Shown here one piece after another: positions 31,801-40,350 of a stretch of DNA of 64,000 nt. Within the stretch, counting starts at the first letter, position 1. Each line of letters begins with the position of its first letter. Origin of the DNA: Strigamia acuminata (taxonomy: Eukaryota; Arthropoda; Chilopoda; Geophilomorpha; Linotaeniidae); the NCBI GenBank assembly GCA_949358305.1, contig OX442314.1, forward strand, positions 57,359,369-57,423,368, read 5' to 3'. The notes beneath the pieces are model-generated. The model was not told the DNA's origin, did no database searches, and was given only the letters and a program-made list of their open reading frames with translations. The translations under genes and the position numbers were made by a program.

Positions 31801-33124
31801 CTATTATTGGCCTAAAATGAGCAAAGACACGTGTAATTATGTTCGTAGTTGTGTTCATTGCCAACAATACAAACCTAGTCAACACCGCAAGCACAGAGCG
31901 AGTTATACTCCTCACAATATGGCACAGCCATGGGAAGTTCTTTGTTTAGACTTCATGGGTCCCAAACGCGCTGGTCAATACCAACATAAATATATTTTAG
32001 TAGGAATTGATCAATGTACTAAATGGGTAGAATTAGCCCCATTAAGCAAGGCTTCAAGTGAAGCAATTATAACAAAGTTAGGTGATATCGTACATAGATG
32101 GGGATACCCCAGAAAAATTATCAGTGATAATGGAAAACAGTTCGCATCCACCATCTATGAGGGTTTCTGTAAAAGGCATAACATTAAAATGACTCATATA
32201 AGTCCTTATCATGCTCAGGCCAACCCCACAGAACGGGCTAACAGAGATATCAAAATAATGCTTGCAATTTATTCTGATGTGCACTCTCACTGGCCACGTT
32301 TTCTGAATGAATTTGCATTTGCATCCAGAACGGCAAAATCCGAAGCAACCGGATCGACGCCATTTTTATTAAATACGGGAAGAATAGTAACACTACCTTT
32401 CGACCCGCGAATTATTCAACACGCGAATAAATTCGATAAAAATAACCCTGAGGAATTCGTGTTTAATTTACTCGGGATTTTACGAAGAGCACATCAAGAA
32501 ATGCACCGTAGGATCCAACTAAATTACGAGAAACACGACAGAATTCACCGTAATAAATTTCATATTTGCAAATATGAAGTAGGTGATTTAGTCTGGAAGA
32601 ATACACATATTCTTTCCAATCAAGACAAAGGCATTACTAAAGGATTTGCTGAAAAACGAGACGGACCGTGGGAAATCACGGCCGTATTAACAGGAGGTGC
32701 TTACGCCTTACGAAAATTATTAGATGATTCAATTGAACCATCAATAAATACGGATGATCTCACCCCGTATATCCCTTCATACCCGATTGAGACATGGACT
32801 CTGGGTCAGAAAAAAGGAAAACTGGAAGATCATCCAAACCCTGATTGGATGTCGTCAAATTCCGAATTTAACGAGTCTAATTCACAGGAATTAGATAATC
32901 AAGATATGGAAGAAACCCCTCGTGAAAATCTTGAACAAGAAGAAAGAATAATTCCTACCTCAAATGAAAATGGAAACGAGATTACCGATCCACGAAGTAA
33001 TAACTCAAATAAACGGAAGCGAACAGCTGACCTTCCGGAGATAATCTCGAGACCGAAAAGAACTTCGAAGCCAAATCCGAAATATACTACGGATTTTGTG
33101 CAGATGATTCAAGAACGTCGTTAA
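28799..33124 (+). CDS. pol: Pol polyprotein (PR-RT-RNase H-IN), unit A1
   Basis: Expressed as a Gag-Pol fusion by the -1 shift at 28799; the first ATG is at 28994 and is used for numbering here. Aspartic protease: DSGA at about residue 119. Reverse transcriptase: CIDYRWLNAIT, then YLDD at about 455-458. RNase H: TDAS at about 605, followed by PELECLAVVWAVE and the ESDAEALKWL block. Integrase: an HHCC finger from about 915 (GHPLSGHAGMSKT, CVHCQQYK), catalytic Asp in CLDFMGP at about 985, Asp in ISDNGKQF, and Glu in NPTERANRD with 34 residues between the last two. A GPY/F-like module (RDGPWEI) and an acidic-basic tail follow. No chromodomain is seen. All catalytic residues are present, so the enzyme set looks functional. 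Residue changes from A2 include Arg in ASRVLRG and Arg in GPKRAGQ. Confidence 0.95.
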   Translation, partial: LIEGVAKNPLKNQSSTLSSEIENVLNETLNKLVIQDEEIKRPNRKTRKRNPKYVFKEPYPNTPFSMEETENPFTSFDDDLFPADKGDESWRESLNAIIEDAINPPVREETTSSSGGVCESLEAMMENLDISSKLSRHHRLRKYVKEHQLKRAEVVERIKRLGNSIDDPRMKVTIGGLTYNALMDSGATQCFIGLQLLDSTCASPDFIQDCPRNMKVCAVGITHIPLGQITLCVQWADGVEFTPMNFIILDRNVCGLILGHNFMRRTTINLNPARAVFDCDNKPGWTAPYVDNEFNDSLARLRTLKDDGTVTHTPDNWEELLVKDCDCSNEEKAKLLEVISGIKHVFRDKVGCTNLAKHKITFKKDAKWKKQPFRMYNPAKIAIMTKLVEELEAENLIEKSTGPYISHPVIVAKPNGTYRLCIDYRWLNAITEINAIQMPSIDLLMHNTNQAKYFTSLDLTKGYYQVEMEDEDKQKTAFYTPKGNYQFVRMPFGLCNAPCTFQALMEQVMGDALYKHALVYLDDVIIFSQTWDQHLGHIKDVLERLDKANLSVNKEKSKFGRTTLKFLGHLITPNGLAPDPDKIASVRKFPTPKTSKDVQRFHGLANFFRKFIPNHGEIATPLTSIMHEKATFVWGQEQMDAFERIKDILCDETQVLLMPNMLEPFVILTDASHSGLGAVLCQDVDFLDKNKDKWIKTPRPVAYASRVLRGAEQRYTTPELECLAVVWAVERFRPYIEYTSFTLESDAEALKWLMGTPEPSGRFGRWAIKLQCGAFKIKYRCGTQNQVADAFSRAPLSIEDIPKDDYIEPTEITQFWPEWDGNKEVTRREEPKPCQFLTNVSIKFDYSKKLDNSLEKGEKGHVEPETLFSALTEVLSIVPPTRAEIIEAQLKDYECRKIITHLKLDEVEQKKNKKTKRWMKDIKGYQLDFKENHDNEDENSNDSEMLIFFKPTFEEELNDSGNGFKAVIPPSLVRRVLFACHGHPLSGHAGMSKTLERAKLIYYWPKMSKDTCNYVRSCVHCQQYKPSQHRKHRASYTPHNMAQPWEVLCLDFMGPKRAGQYQHKYILVGIDQCTKWVELAPLSKASSEAIITKLGDIVHRWGYPRKIISDNGKQFASTIYEGFCKRHNIKMTHISPYHAQANPTERANRDIKIMLAIYSDVHSHWPRFLNEFAFASRTAKSEATGSTPFLLNTGRIVTLPFDPRIIQHANKFDKNNPEEFVFNLLGILRRAHQEMHRRIQLNYEKHDRIHRNKFHICKYEVGDLVWKNTHILSNQDKGITKGFAEKRDGPWEITAVLTGGAYALRKLLDDSIEPSINTDDLTPYIPSYPIETWTLGQKKGKLEDHPNPDWMSSNSEFNESNSQELDNQDMEETPRENLEQEERIIPTSNENGNEITDPRSNNSNKRKRTADLPEIISRPKRTSKPNPKYTTDFVQMIQERR

Positions 33125-33724
33125 AAGATTCTAAATATAAAAAAAAAAAGGGAATATTCTAGAAGATATTGATTTAATTCAGATATTGAATATTCAAATC
33201 GAAATTCGCGAAGTCACCTGATAAATTATGACCCCGGGTGGAGAGTAAAAGATTCGTTCTATATTCAGTCTTCTAACACACACGTGAGAGAAGAAGAACT
33301 TCGTCGAATTCAACAAAAATCACGGTCAAACGCGTTGACATTGTTAACGGTTAATCAACGAATACAGGTATTATGATCATGCATATAAAGTTATATATAT
33401 ATATCATGAATTTCTTTGAATATTCGAAGAAATACGAACCAGCGGAATTCGTTTATTAGCGGCGGAGGATTTGAAAGCCACGTGCTCTAAACTCCAAGTT
33501 GTCGTCGAGGCGACCACGCTCATAATTCTACAAGCTACGCTCCTAAAGGAAGCAGGACATTTTCGTAAGTTCGATAAAATTATCAATACACGAAAAGTAT
33601 GAAATTATAAACGAATTACAAAAATAAAATTCGTAAATTCAGTAACGCACTTTCTCAATAGAGGGCGCGCGCATACCAAAAGTATTACAAATAAAACTAA
33701 GACGTTTTTTATATTTGTAGAATT
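33125..33724 (+). other. Pol-ORF3 spacer with splice acceptor, unit A1
   Basis: 600 bp with no open frame of note. It contains a short AT dinucleotide run near 33393 and, at the right end, a branch-point-like ACTAAG (about 33694) and a pyrimidine-rich TTTTTTATATTTGTAG ending at 33720. This is the expected intron end for a spliced ORF3 RNA. Confidence 0.55.
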
Positions 33725-35335
33725 ATGGTCAAGAAGATACCAATTAAAAAGCGGCGAATCGTGATTCAGTCGAGCTCTTCAGAGGAAGACGACACGCCAA
33801 CAGCCAACCCGACCATCGTAACGGTCCCGGGAGCGCCAAACACTCCTATTGTGCTCGACCAAAAAGGATGGGACATATTAACCTGGGCCCGAAACAACCC
33901 AGATGCCCTCCCAAAGGAAATTCGCCCAAAGACGGCTGTACCCAAAACGGCGATGGAGGTTACCCAAGAAACCTTTATTATTCCAAAAAAGGACAGTTTC
34001 TCCAAAAGCCATCCTTTACAGCCGATCCATAAACCAAGTACGAGTCGAATGGAAGATTCGTCGACCTCTCATGAGAGAAGTCTGGACGAGATTGTCAAAT
34101 TAGAGGCAAATCGAAATCCCGAGGGAAATCGCCACCAAGACAACAAACGCAAACAGCGAGAGTACGTTCATTACGACTCGCCGCCACCCACAACTTCGCG
34201 CGAAGTAGTGTATACCCCTAGATATAATACGGCTAGAGGAAAACGTACGTTTGTGTCCACCAGAGCCCCCAAACTGCAGCCGATGACTGCTCAACAAAGA
34301 GCAGCTAATAAGCAAGAAAAGGCACTACGTCAAAAAGCCGCCTGCGATCGCGACCTGGAATTGGGAATTCCACACGACAATTTGGAACTCGCGAAGGGCG
34401 AAATACCGTGCCCTTTTTGCTTCGGGGTCGGCTGGATGTCCGGCTCCGGGACCGGATGCCATTTGGCATCGTGCGGTAATTGTCTCGGAACGAAACGACG
34501 ATTAAAAATCCAACCCTGGAACCCCAAGTTTGTTTCATTTGTGGTTAAAGGGTTGTTCGATCCACAACCCCGAAAATGGGCAACCTGCCACCTTTGTAAA
34601 GCTTTATTGTCTAACGATGGCAAAGCTGTATACGAGGATCCCGAATTTATGAATTCGCGAAGAACGCCCCTTGGCCTTCAAATGGGTGTGGAAAAAATGC
34701 CAAGTGTTGTCTGCGCAGATAGCGCGACCCAAACGGAAGAAGCCGTATTAGTCCCCATGCCAAACGTTGTGGAACACGGAATTTCGAACGAGTTCTTAAT
34801 TGAACCTTACCAAGTTCCTCCGAACACCAAGATAGGACAGTTATTTGTTTGGGAGGTCAAATACTACTACCCCATCGTAGCTCGACTTGCGATAATAATT
34901 TCTCGCCAATTGATTACGGGTCTTCCCGATCAAATAACGGTAGGATACGTGACCAGGATCATGCAAATGATCTTGAATCCACGTCGCGTTGAGGGCTTCA
35001 ACATTTTGGAGCACCTTTGGAATCTACTTGTGGGAAAAATCGCAGATGAGATGAGAAATCAAATATGCGAAGGCTGGATCCTGGTTTTGCCCCCGGTGAT
35101 TGACATCTACGAAGATCTCAAAAAGATGATCAATGAAGAAGACGGATCGACTGATCAGCCTGAAGCAGGGGATAAAACACCCGAGACACCCGTCACCACG
35201 GAAGTTGTCGCGACCACTGCATTTTTCATAGATCGACAACCGGAAGAACCTCTTCCCGCCAAGAAACGTGGCAAAAGTTCCTCTTCTAAGGATAGGCAAA
35301 AGCCCGCCACGGAGACCGGAAAAGGTCAAGATTAA
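33725..35335 (+). CDS. ORF3 of unknown function, unit A1 (536 aa)
   Basis: The ATG lies four bases after a predicted 3' splice site. The product opens with a basic, nuclear-localisation-like stretch (MVKKIPIKKRRIV) and an SSSSEEDD acidic run, then a disordered region to about residue 200. A Cys-rich block at about 230-300 has CPFCFGVGW, CGNCLG and CHLCK, spaced like a small zinc-binding domain. A helical block covers about 360-470 and an acidic then basic tail follows. There is no signal peptide, no transmembrane segment and no furin-like site, so it is not a retroviral-type envelope. Unit A2 has the same ORF with a 12-bp deletion. Position and splicing copy the env gene of errantiviruses, but the function is unknown. 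A weak C-terminal match to ORF3 of the minus-strand element suggests a lineage-specific protein. Confidence 0.88.
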   Translation: MVKKIPIKKRRIVIQSSSSEEDDTPTANPTIVTVPGAPNTPIVLDQKGWDILTWARNNPDALPKEIRPKTAVPKTAMEVTQETFIIPKKDSFSKSHPLQPIHKPSTSRMEDSSTSHERSLDEIVKLEANRNPEGNRHQDNKRKQREYVHYDSPPPTTSREVVYTPRYNTARGKRTFVSTRAPKLQPMTAQQRAANKQEKALRQKAACDRDLELGIPHDNLELAKGEIPCPFCFGVGWMSGSGTGCHLASCGNCLGTKRRLKIQPWNPKFVSFVVKGLFDPQPRKWATCHLCKALLSNDGKAVYEDPEFMNSRRTPLGLQMGVEKMPSVVCADSATQTEEAVLVPMPNVVEHGISNEFLIEPYQVPPNTKIGQLFVWEVKYYYPIVARLAIIISRQLITGLPDQITVGYVTRIMQMILNPRRVEGFNILEHLWNLLVGKIADEMRNQICEGWILVLPPVIDIYEDLKKMINEEDGSTDQPEAGDKTPETPVTTEVVATTAFFIDRQPEEPLPAKKRGKSSSSKDRQKPATETGKGQD

Positions 35336-35695
35336 GCTGTATTTCGAATTTAAAAATAGCAGTTTATTTGTTTGATTCTGTGATAAAAGAATATAATATG
35401 TAACCGAAAATTACTTTAACTAAGATTTTTGTAAGAAGTGCTTCCTCGATATAAGAGAATGACTTCATGTTTATTTTTTTAATAACCAAATTATTTTTAT
35501 AACCGTCTCTGTAAGAAAAAAATAAAAACAATTTTTGAGCATCCTAATGATAAGAACATGTTTATTAAAAACACTCATGGGCCTTATAAATATTGGAAAT
35601 AAAATATTTATTAATATGGATGAATTTGACACAAATGATATTCCTAAAGAATAACATAAAATATAAGAGTATATGTTTAGTTATTAAGGGGGATG
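35336..35695 (+). other. 3' untranslated region and polypurine tract, unit A1
   Basis: AT-rich, no gene. The polypurine tract AAGGGGGA (35686-35693) followed by TG directly precedes the LTR and would prime plus-strand synthesis. The same tract is at 47197-47204 in unit A2. Confidence 0.75.
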
Positions 35696-37349
35696 TGTGA
35701 CAAATTAGTCATAGATGGCGCCACTAGTACTAGCGGCAAATTCAACCTCGAACTTACTATTCGCCGCAGAAATAGTTCACAGACATATTATTATGTTTGT
35801 TACGATTAAATGTAATCTAAATCGATGATATAAAGTTATATTATCAATATTCAATAAGATAAAGCAGGTATTCTTGCTTTATCACGGGTACGCGACATGA
35901 AACCCATTTTTAGAATGCATTTCCGTTCTGTGTATCCATTTCCTGTCCCCGGTATCCAGTTCCGGTTTATACTAAAAGATTAGCATAATCCCAATTTGCA
36001 TCTCCGTATCCACTTCCTGCGATATGAGATTGGTGGAATTTAATCCCACCAAGTATAAAACTCCCTGACAACAGGAAGTTAAGTTAGTTCTTGATTTCTG
36101 GTTATTTGGTATGTTCCGCATGTCAAATAACTGTTTCTTACTCAGGGCATGGGCCTACCGGTCCATGCATAGCATGGCTCTGCTGAGCCATGCAACCCCC
36201 GTCAACTGAAGGCGAAGTTCGGACTGTTAATGTTTCCGTCAAACGGTCTTGCCGAGGAGAAAGCCTCCCGCATAAGTATCCTCGTGGTCGGACAATAGAA
36301 TCACGTGTGATACCAAAGTATTTAGTAACCGTCAGTAGCACTGTTACTGCAAGAGATTGACTCCATCACCTGATGGTGCCAAAGCAGTCTGCATGCAAAA
36401 CATGCAGTTACCGCCAGTAGCACTATGTGTTTGGGAAAGTTATATCTCTTCGGTGATGGTGCCAAAGCAGTCTACTTATGAGTAGTATCTCGGGTGATTA
36501 ATTCTGTTGTGCAGAACTGCGGGCTATATCCCCCTGAATACCAGTGCCGTCTCTCACCGCACTGTTATTTAGGGCACGCGCGATACTGTTCTGCTCAGCA
36601 AGGCGAACTTTGACGGCAATTGTGTGTTGCGATGTTTAACCTTTATTATGTTTTGTAGTTGATAATAAACCTTAATTGTTTAAACTTGGCAACAAGCTAA
36701 CAACCGAAATAAGTCACGAGACTTATTTCACTGTATGACGAATCAAATTCGTAACAATAAATTGAATACAATTTACGGTATTGAGTTAATTTATTAAACT
36801 CACAACATCGCGAATTAAATATAATTCGCAAGCGGAACCTTGGCGAATAAATGACTTCATTTATTCATTACCAAATTCCAACTTCAGTTGTGGCGGTGCA
36901 CATGAGTCAACCGCACCTCTCGGATCGAACCAACAGCATTACACGGACCATTACACCATACGAACCCGGAACGCGAACGAAGCAGTTCCATGATTACGGA
37001 GCACCGACGGAAGCCGCGAGGACACAGCCAGCCCGGCTATCTGATGACATCTATACTCGGTCGAGCGGGCGTTTTGCCGTTCCCGAACCCAGGATCACCA
37101 TTAACCGTAATCATATTATTTTAGGGCTGTTTTACAGCCAAGTTCATGTATAGTTTAACTTGTATTTAACTTGCCAAATGTCGGCATTAGAAATTGTATA
37201 ACTTTTAGATTTGATTCTATTGTTTGACAACAATAAATGTAGTGTTTTGAGAAACTTGTTGTCTTTATTTTATCTCGTATTAATCACTTATTCACGCGAC
37301 TTATACCCGGTACTATCATGCGATAGGAGTTGTGGTCGTCACCGTCACA
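35696..37349 (+). repeat. LTR 2, shared middle LTR of the Ty3 array (1654 bp)
   Basis: Serves as 3' LTR of unit A1 and 5' LTR of unit A2. It is 5 bp longer than the outer LTRs because of an extra CGGTA-type insertion near 36777 (CAATTTACGGTATTGAG against CAATTTATTGAG). It also has GATATGAG where the others have GATACGAG. Borders TGTGAC/GTCACA are intact, and no target duplication is present. Confidence 0.93.
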
Positions 37350-37351
37350 CG

Positions 37352-37369
37352 TGGAGGTCCCACCGAGAT
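37352..37369 (+). other. Primer binding site, unit A2 (tRNA-Gln)
   Basis: Identical in sequence and spacing to the site in unit A1. Confidence 0.85.
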
Positions 37370-38213
37370 AGGTTGCAAAGTTTAAATTTACCGAATTTAA
37401 TAGAAAGTGAAAATTGAGATAAATAAAGATTATAACATTTTGAAACGAATTATATATTTCTACTTTTGCGAAGTAGGAAAATGTCTTTACTAACGTTGGA
37501 ATTCGTAAGAAATCTAACATTAAAGGGAATGTTATGTTGTGTTGTAAAACACTCGAAAGTTGAAGGAATTTATTTTCTAAATTTTCACGGAAGATCTGGT
37601 AAAAAGTTTCTAAGTTAGTTGAATATTTTCGAAAGAAATATCCAATCAATGATGAGATTGACCAGACCAAAGTGCGGACGTGGTAGAAAACTACTGTAAG
37701 TAAAGGATTAGTCGCCATTTTATCATTGGATAAAATGACTATCCACCAATAAAATATCGAGGGATTAAAGGATTATCGATCCTCGATACCACGCGGATCA
37801 AGACTGCAGAGGACCATTCGTATCCAGATCAGACCCGCGTACACGTGTTCCAGTAGCCATCTTGACCACGCCGTCCCGTTTAGTCCCGATTCGAAATTTC
37901 CACGCCGTAGGCCAGCAAAGTTAAGTGTATTCCATTTACTATTCTAATAATAGTTTAAAGCGTATTTCTTTCCAAACGCTAGTTTACCTGTAGAAGATTT
38001 CGTTTGATTTTATTCTAGTTGGGTAATAGTTTAACGCGTATTAAACCACGCGAAGTTTAATTTCCTTTTGTTTAAAGTTTGTCGATAGTTTAACACGTTT
38101 AACCACCACGTGGAGTTTAAGATTAACCTTATCGAAGTGTATTGTTATTTTGAAGTGTACTTTTATAAAGTGTGTTATCGTTCTTTAGTAATAAAGAATT
38201 TAAAACTTTTATT
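37370..38213 (+). other. 5' leader of unit A2
   Basis: Same layout as the A1 leader: splice donor GTAAGT at 37696-37701, hairpins directly after it, and three ATAGTTTAA repeats before gag. Only isolated substitutions separate the two (for example CCAGATCAG against CCAGACCAG). Confidence 0.55.
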
Positions 38214-40325
38214 ATGTCTGACGAAAACATTCATATGAATGAACGAGAAGTCGAGGAGGAAAACTTGGAAAATAGTTACGTCCGACTCAAAGACCAAACG
38301 GATTTAATTCCGGACGATTTGACAGAGTACTGTCAACTCTATAATCTAAATCGGGCTGATTTCAAAACAATAACCGAAGCGGTTAATCATGTACGCGTAC
38401 TTGAGAAAAGAAATCAGAGAATTAGACCCGATGAAGATGAAGATTCGGAGAACGAAAGTCGGCATTCGCGGACTTCACACCGAACCCCACGAAAAACGAT
38501 TCCCACGAATCGTAAGCTGGACTTTCCCTCTCCTAAAAAAAGGTTGGGATATCAAGCCCGGATAGTGTCGACTCCACAGCTAAACGATAGAATGGTACGC
38601 GAACCATCGTATAGCCGATCTCGTAGTCAACAAAGTTCTGGACAAAGAACACCCAGTTCTAATAGTCCTTTAAATCTAGCCAAACCAAGGTCTAGATCGA
38701 CTAGTGTTAATCGAACGATTAACAATAGTAATTCGGATTTTATCGCCCAAAATTCAGGGAATAGACAAAATGTCTCCCAAAAATCGGGACATAGACAGCA
38801 TGTTACTCCAACACCTGGAAATAGACATTATGTCCCCCCAACACCGGGGAAAAGACAGTTTGTCCCCCCAACGCAGTCAAAAAGAGTGTCAAATCGAACT
38901 CCAAGGAGATCCGATCCGACCTCACCGTCCCCCGTTATTCAAAATTTACCGGCGGGAAGGACTCGTTCAAATCATACACCCCCAGAACGTGTACAAAATA
39001 AAAATAGTATTCCACATGGACAACATGTACCATCTGGCAATCATACACAGCATGAGAATTATGTTCCTCCAAGGAAAGAAATCCCCCAGGACAATCAGGC
39101 CCCTAAGGGAAATCTGCCCAATTTTGAACAAAATTCTGGTTCGGCATCCTCAGCTGGTAGTTCATCTCAAGCGAGATTTTCTACCGACGACTTGGGAACC
39201 ATCCTTACCCATGTGAGAAATATTCAAACTGATTGTGCACATCAAGTACAACAATTTATGCAGAATAATGCACAGCAAAATAATAATGCAAACAATTCGA
39301 ATAAAACCTTTTTCAAAGGTCAGGATATGCCTGTTTTCGACGGAAAACAGAAGGACGTGGCTAAGTTTTTAGCTACAGCCAAAACAGTCGCTGTCGCTAA
39401 AGGTTTAACTCTGGATGAGATGGTAAAACGCGGAATACCAACTTATTTATCTGGTATAGCCCACGAATGGCATACCGATAACATCGACAAATTTGTTGAC
39501 TGGAAAACTTTCGAAAAGTTGTTTTTGGCGGAGTTTGACATGATCCCCGTCACTCGAGCCCGAAAGCTTCGAAATTTAATCCAGGGCCCAGAAGAGCCAC
39601 TCTATACATTTCTTTTGAGATTTAAACAAGCTCAAGGATCTTATTCAAAAAGAGATGAAGCTCCCACTCTTCTCGAGAATTTGAACTTGGTTAGTTATAA
39701 CCGAATAATCGATAGAGGTCTCTATGAAGAATCATTTAATGACATATTTCAATTTGTCCGCCAGAATAGGGCTCTTTTCGAAGCCCAAAATGCTAGTGTG
39801 GACGCTATTGCCAATAAAGAGGACGAAACTGTCCCGTCAAATACTCAAAAAGGTAAAGACACAAGGAGTTCGCGCCCACTCATACGATCTACTCAGACGT
39901 TGAACGCCGAACCAGAAGTTGTACCTATGGAATCTAACGAGACAGACAATCTTGAAAATGATGTTGGATTCAACAACATGGTATGTGCCTTATCGGAGAA
40001 AGCAACTGGAAAATGTTTCCATTGCAATCAACCAGGACACTTTAAGAGGGAATGTCCTTTGTTACAAAAAAGGAAATTTGTTCAGGACAAACCCCAAGGT
40101 ACTGGTAATAATACCAATACCAATCCCGCCTCTGATCTTTTTAAACGACAGAGACAAAATTGGGTGACCGCTGAATCTTTGGACCAAAAACTTGAAGACT
40201 TCAAAACTACTATGCAAACTAGTATGACAAAATCCATGTCGGACTTGTTCACTAAATTTTTGGATCCAAAAAATGCAACCACTCCACCTTTGGCGATTGA
40301 AGGTCCACCGGCCCCAAAAAACTAA
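38214..40325 (+). CDS. gag: Gag polyprotein, unit A2
   Basis: 703 residues from the ATG at 38214, with the same domain order as the A1 copy: disordered N-terminal half with 10-residue repeats, Retrotrans_gag-like domain, CCHC knuckle at residue 601. The reading frame is intact and ends within the frameshift site. It differs by Ala for Pro (FIAQNSG) and Pro for Ser (NYVPPRK), plus silent changes such as TTT for TTC in the FQFVRQ segment. Confidence 0.93.
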   Translation: MSDENIHMNEREVEEENLENSYVRLKDQTDLIPDDLTEYCQLYNLNRADFKTITEAVNHVRVLEKRNQRIRPDEDEDSENESRHSRTSHRTPRKTIPTNRKLDFPSPKKRLGYQARIVSTPQLNDRMVREPSYSRSRSQQSSGQRTPSSNSPLNLAKPRSRSTSVNRTINNSNSDFIAQNSGNRQNVSQKSGHRQHVTPTPGNRHYVPPTPGKRQFVPPTQSKRVSNRTPRRSDPTSPSPVIQNLPAGRTRSNHTPPERVQNKNSIPHGQHVPSGNHTQHENYVPPRKEIPQDNQAPKGNLPNFEQNSGSASSAGSSSQARFSTDDLGTILTHVRNIQTDCAHQVQQFMQNNAQQNNNANNSNKTFFKGQDMPVFDGKQKDVAKFLATAKTVAVAKGLTLDEMVKRGIPTYLSGIAHEWHTDNIDKFVDWKTFEKLFLAEFDMIPVTRARKLRNLIQGPEEPLYTFLLRFKQAQGSYSKRDEAPTLLENLNLVSYNRIIDRGLYEESFNDIFQFVRQNRALFEAQNASVDAIANKEDETVPSNTQKGKDTRSSRPLIRSTQTLNAEPEVVPMESNETDNLENDVGFNNMVCALSEKATGKCFHCNQPGHFKRECPLLQKRKFVQDKPQGTGNNTNTNPASDLFKRQRQNWVTAESLDQKLEDFKTTMQTSMTKSMSDLFTKFLDPKNATTPPLAIEGPPAPKN

Positions 40326-40350
40326 TAGAGGGGGTTGCCAAAAACCCCCT
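40316..40350 (+). promoter_or_regulatory. Programmed -1 ribosomal frameshift signal, unit A2
   Basis: A AAA AAC at 40316-40322, 6-base spacer, then the same 8-bp hairpin at 40329-40350. Sequence identical to unit A1. Confidence 0.92.

Noticed and set aside
33725-35335. ORF3 as a retroviral envelope
   Set aside because: It has no signal peptide, no transmembrane helix and no cleavage motif, while it does have basic and Cys-rich nuclear-protein-like features.
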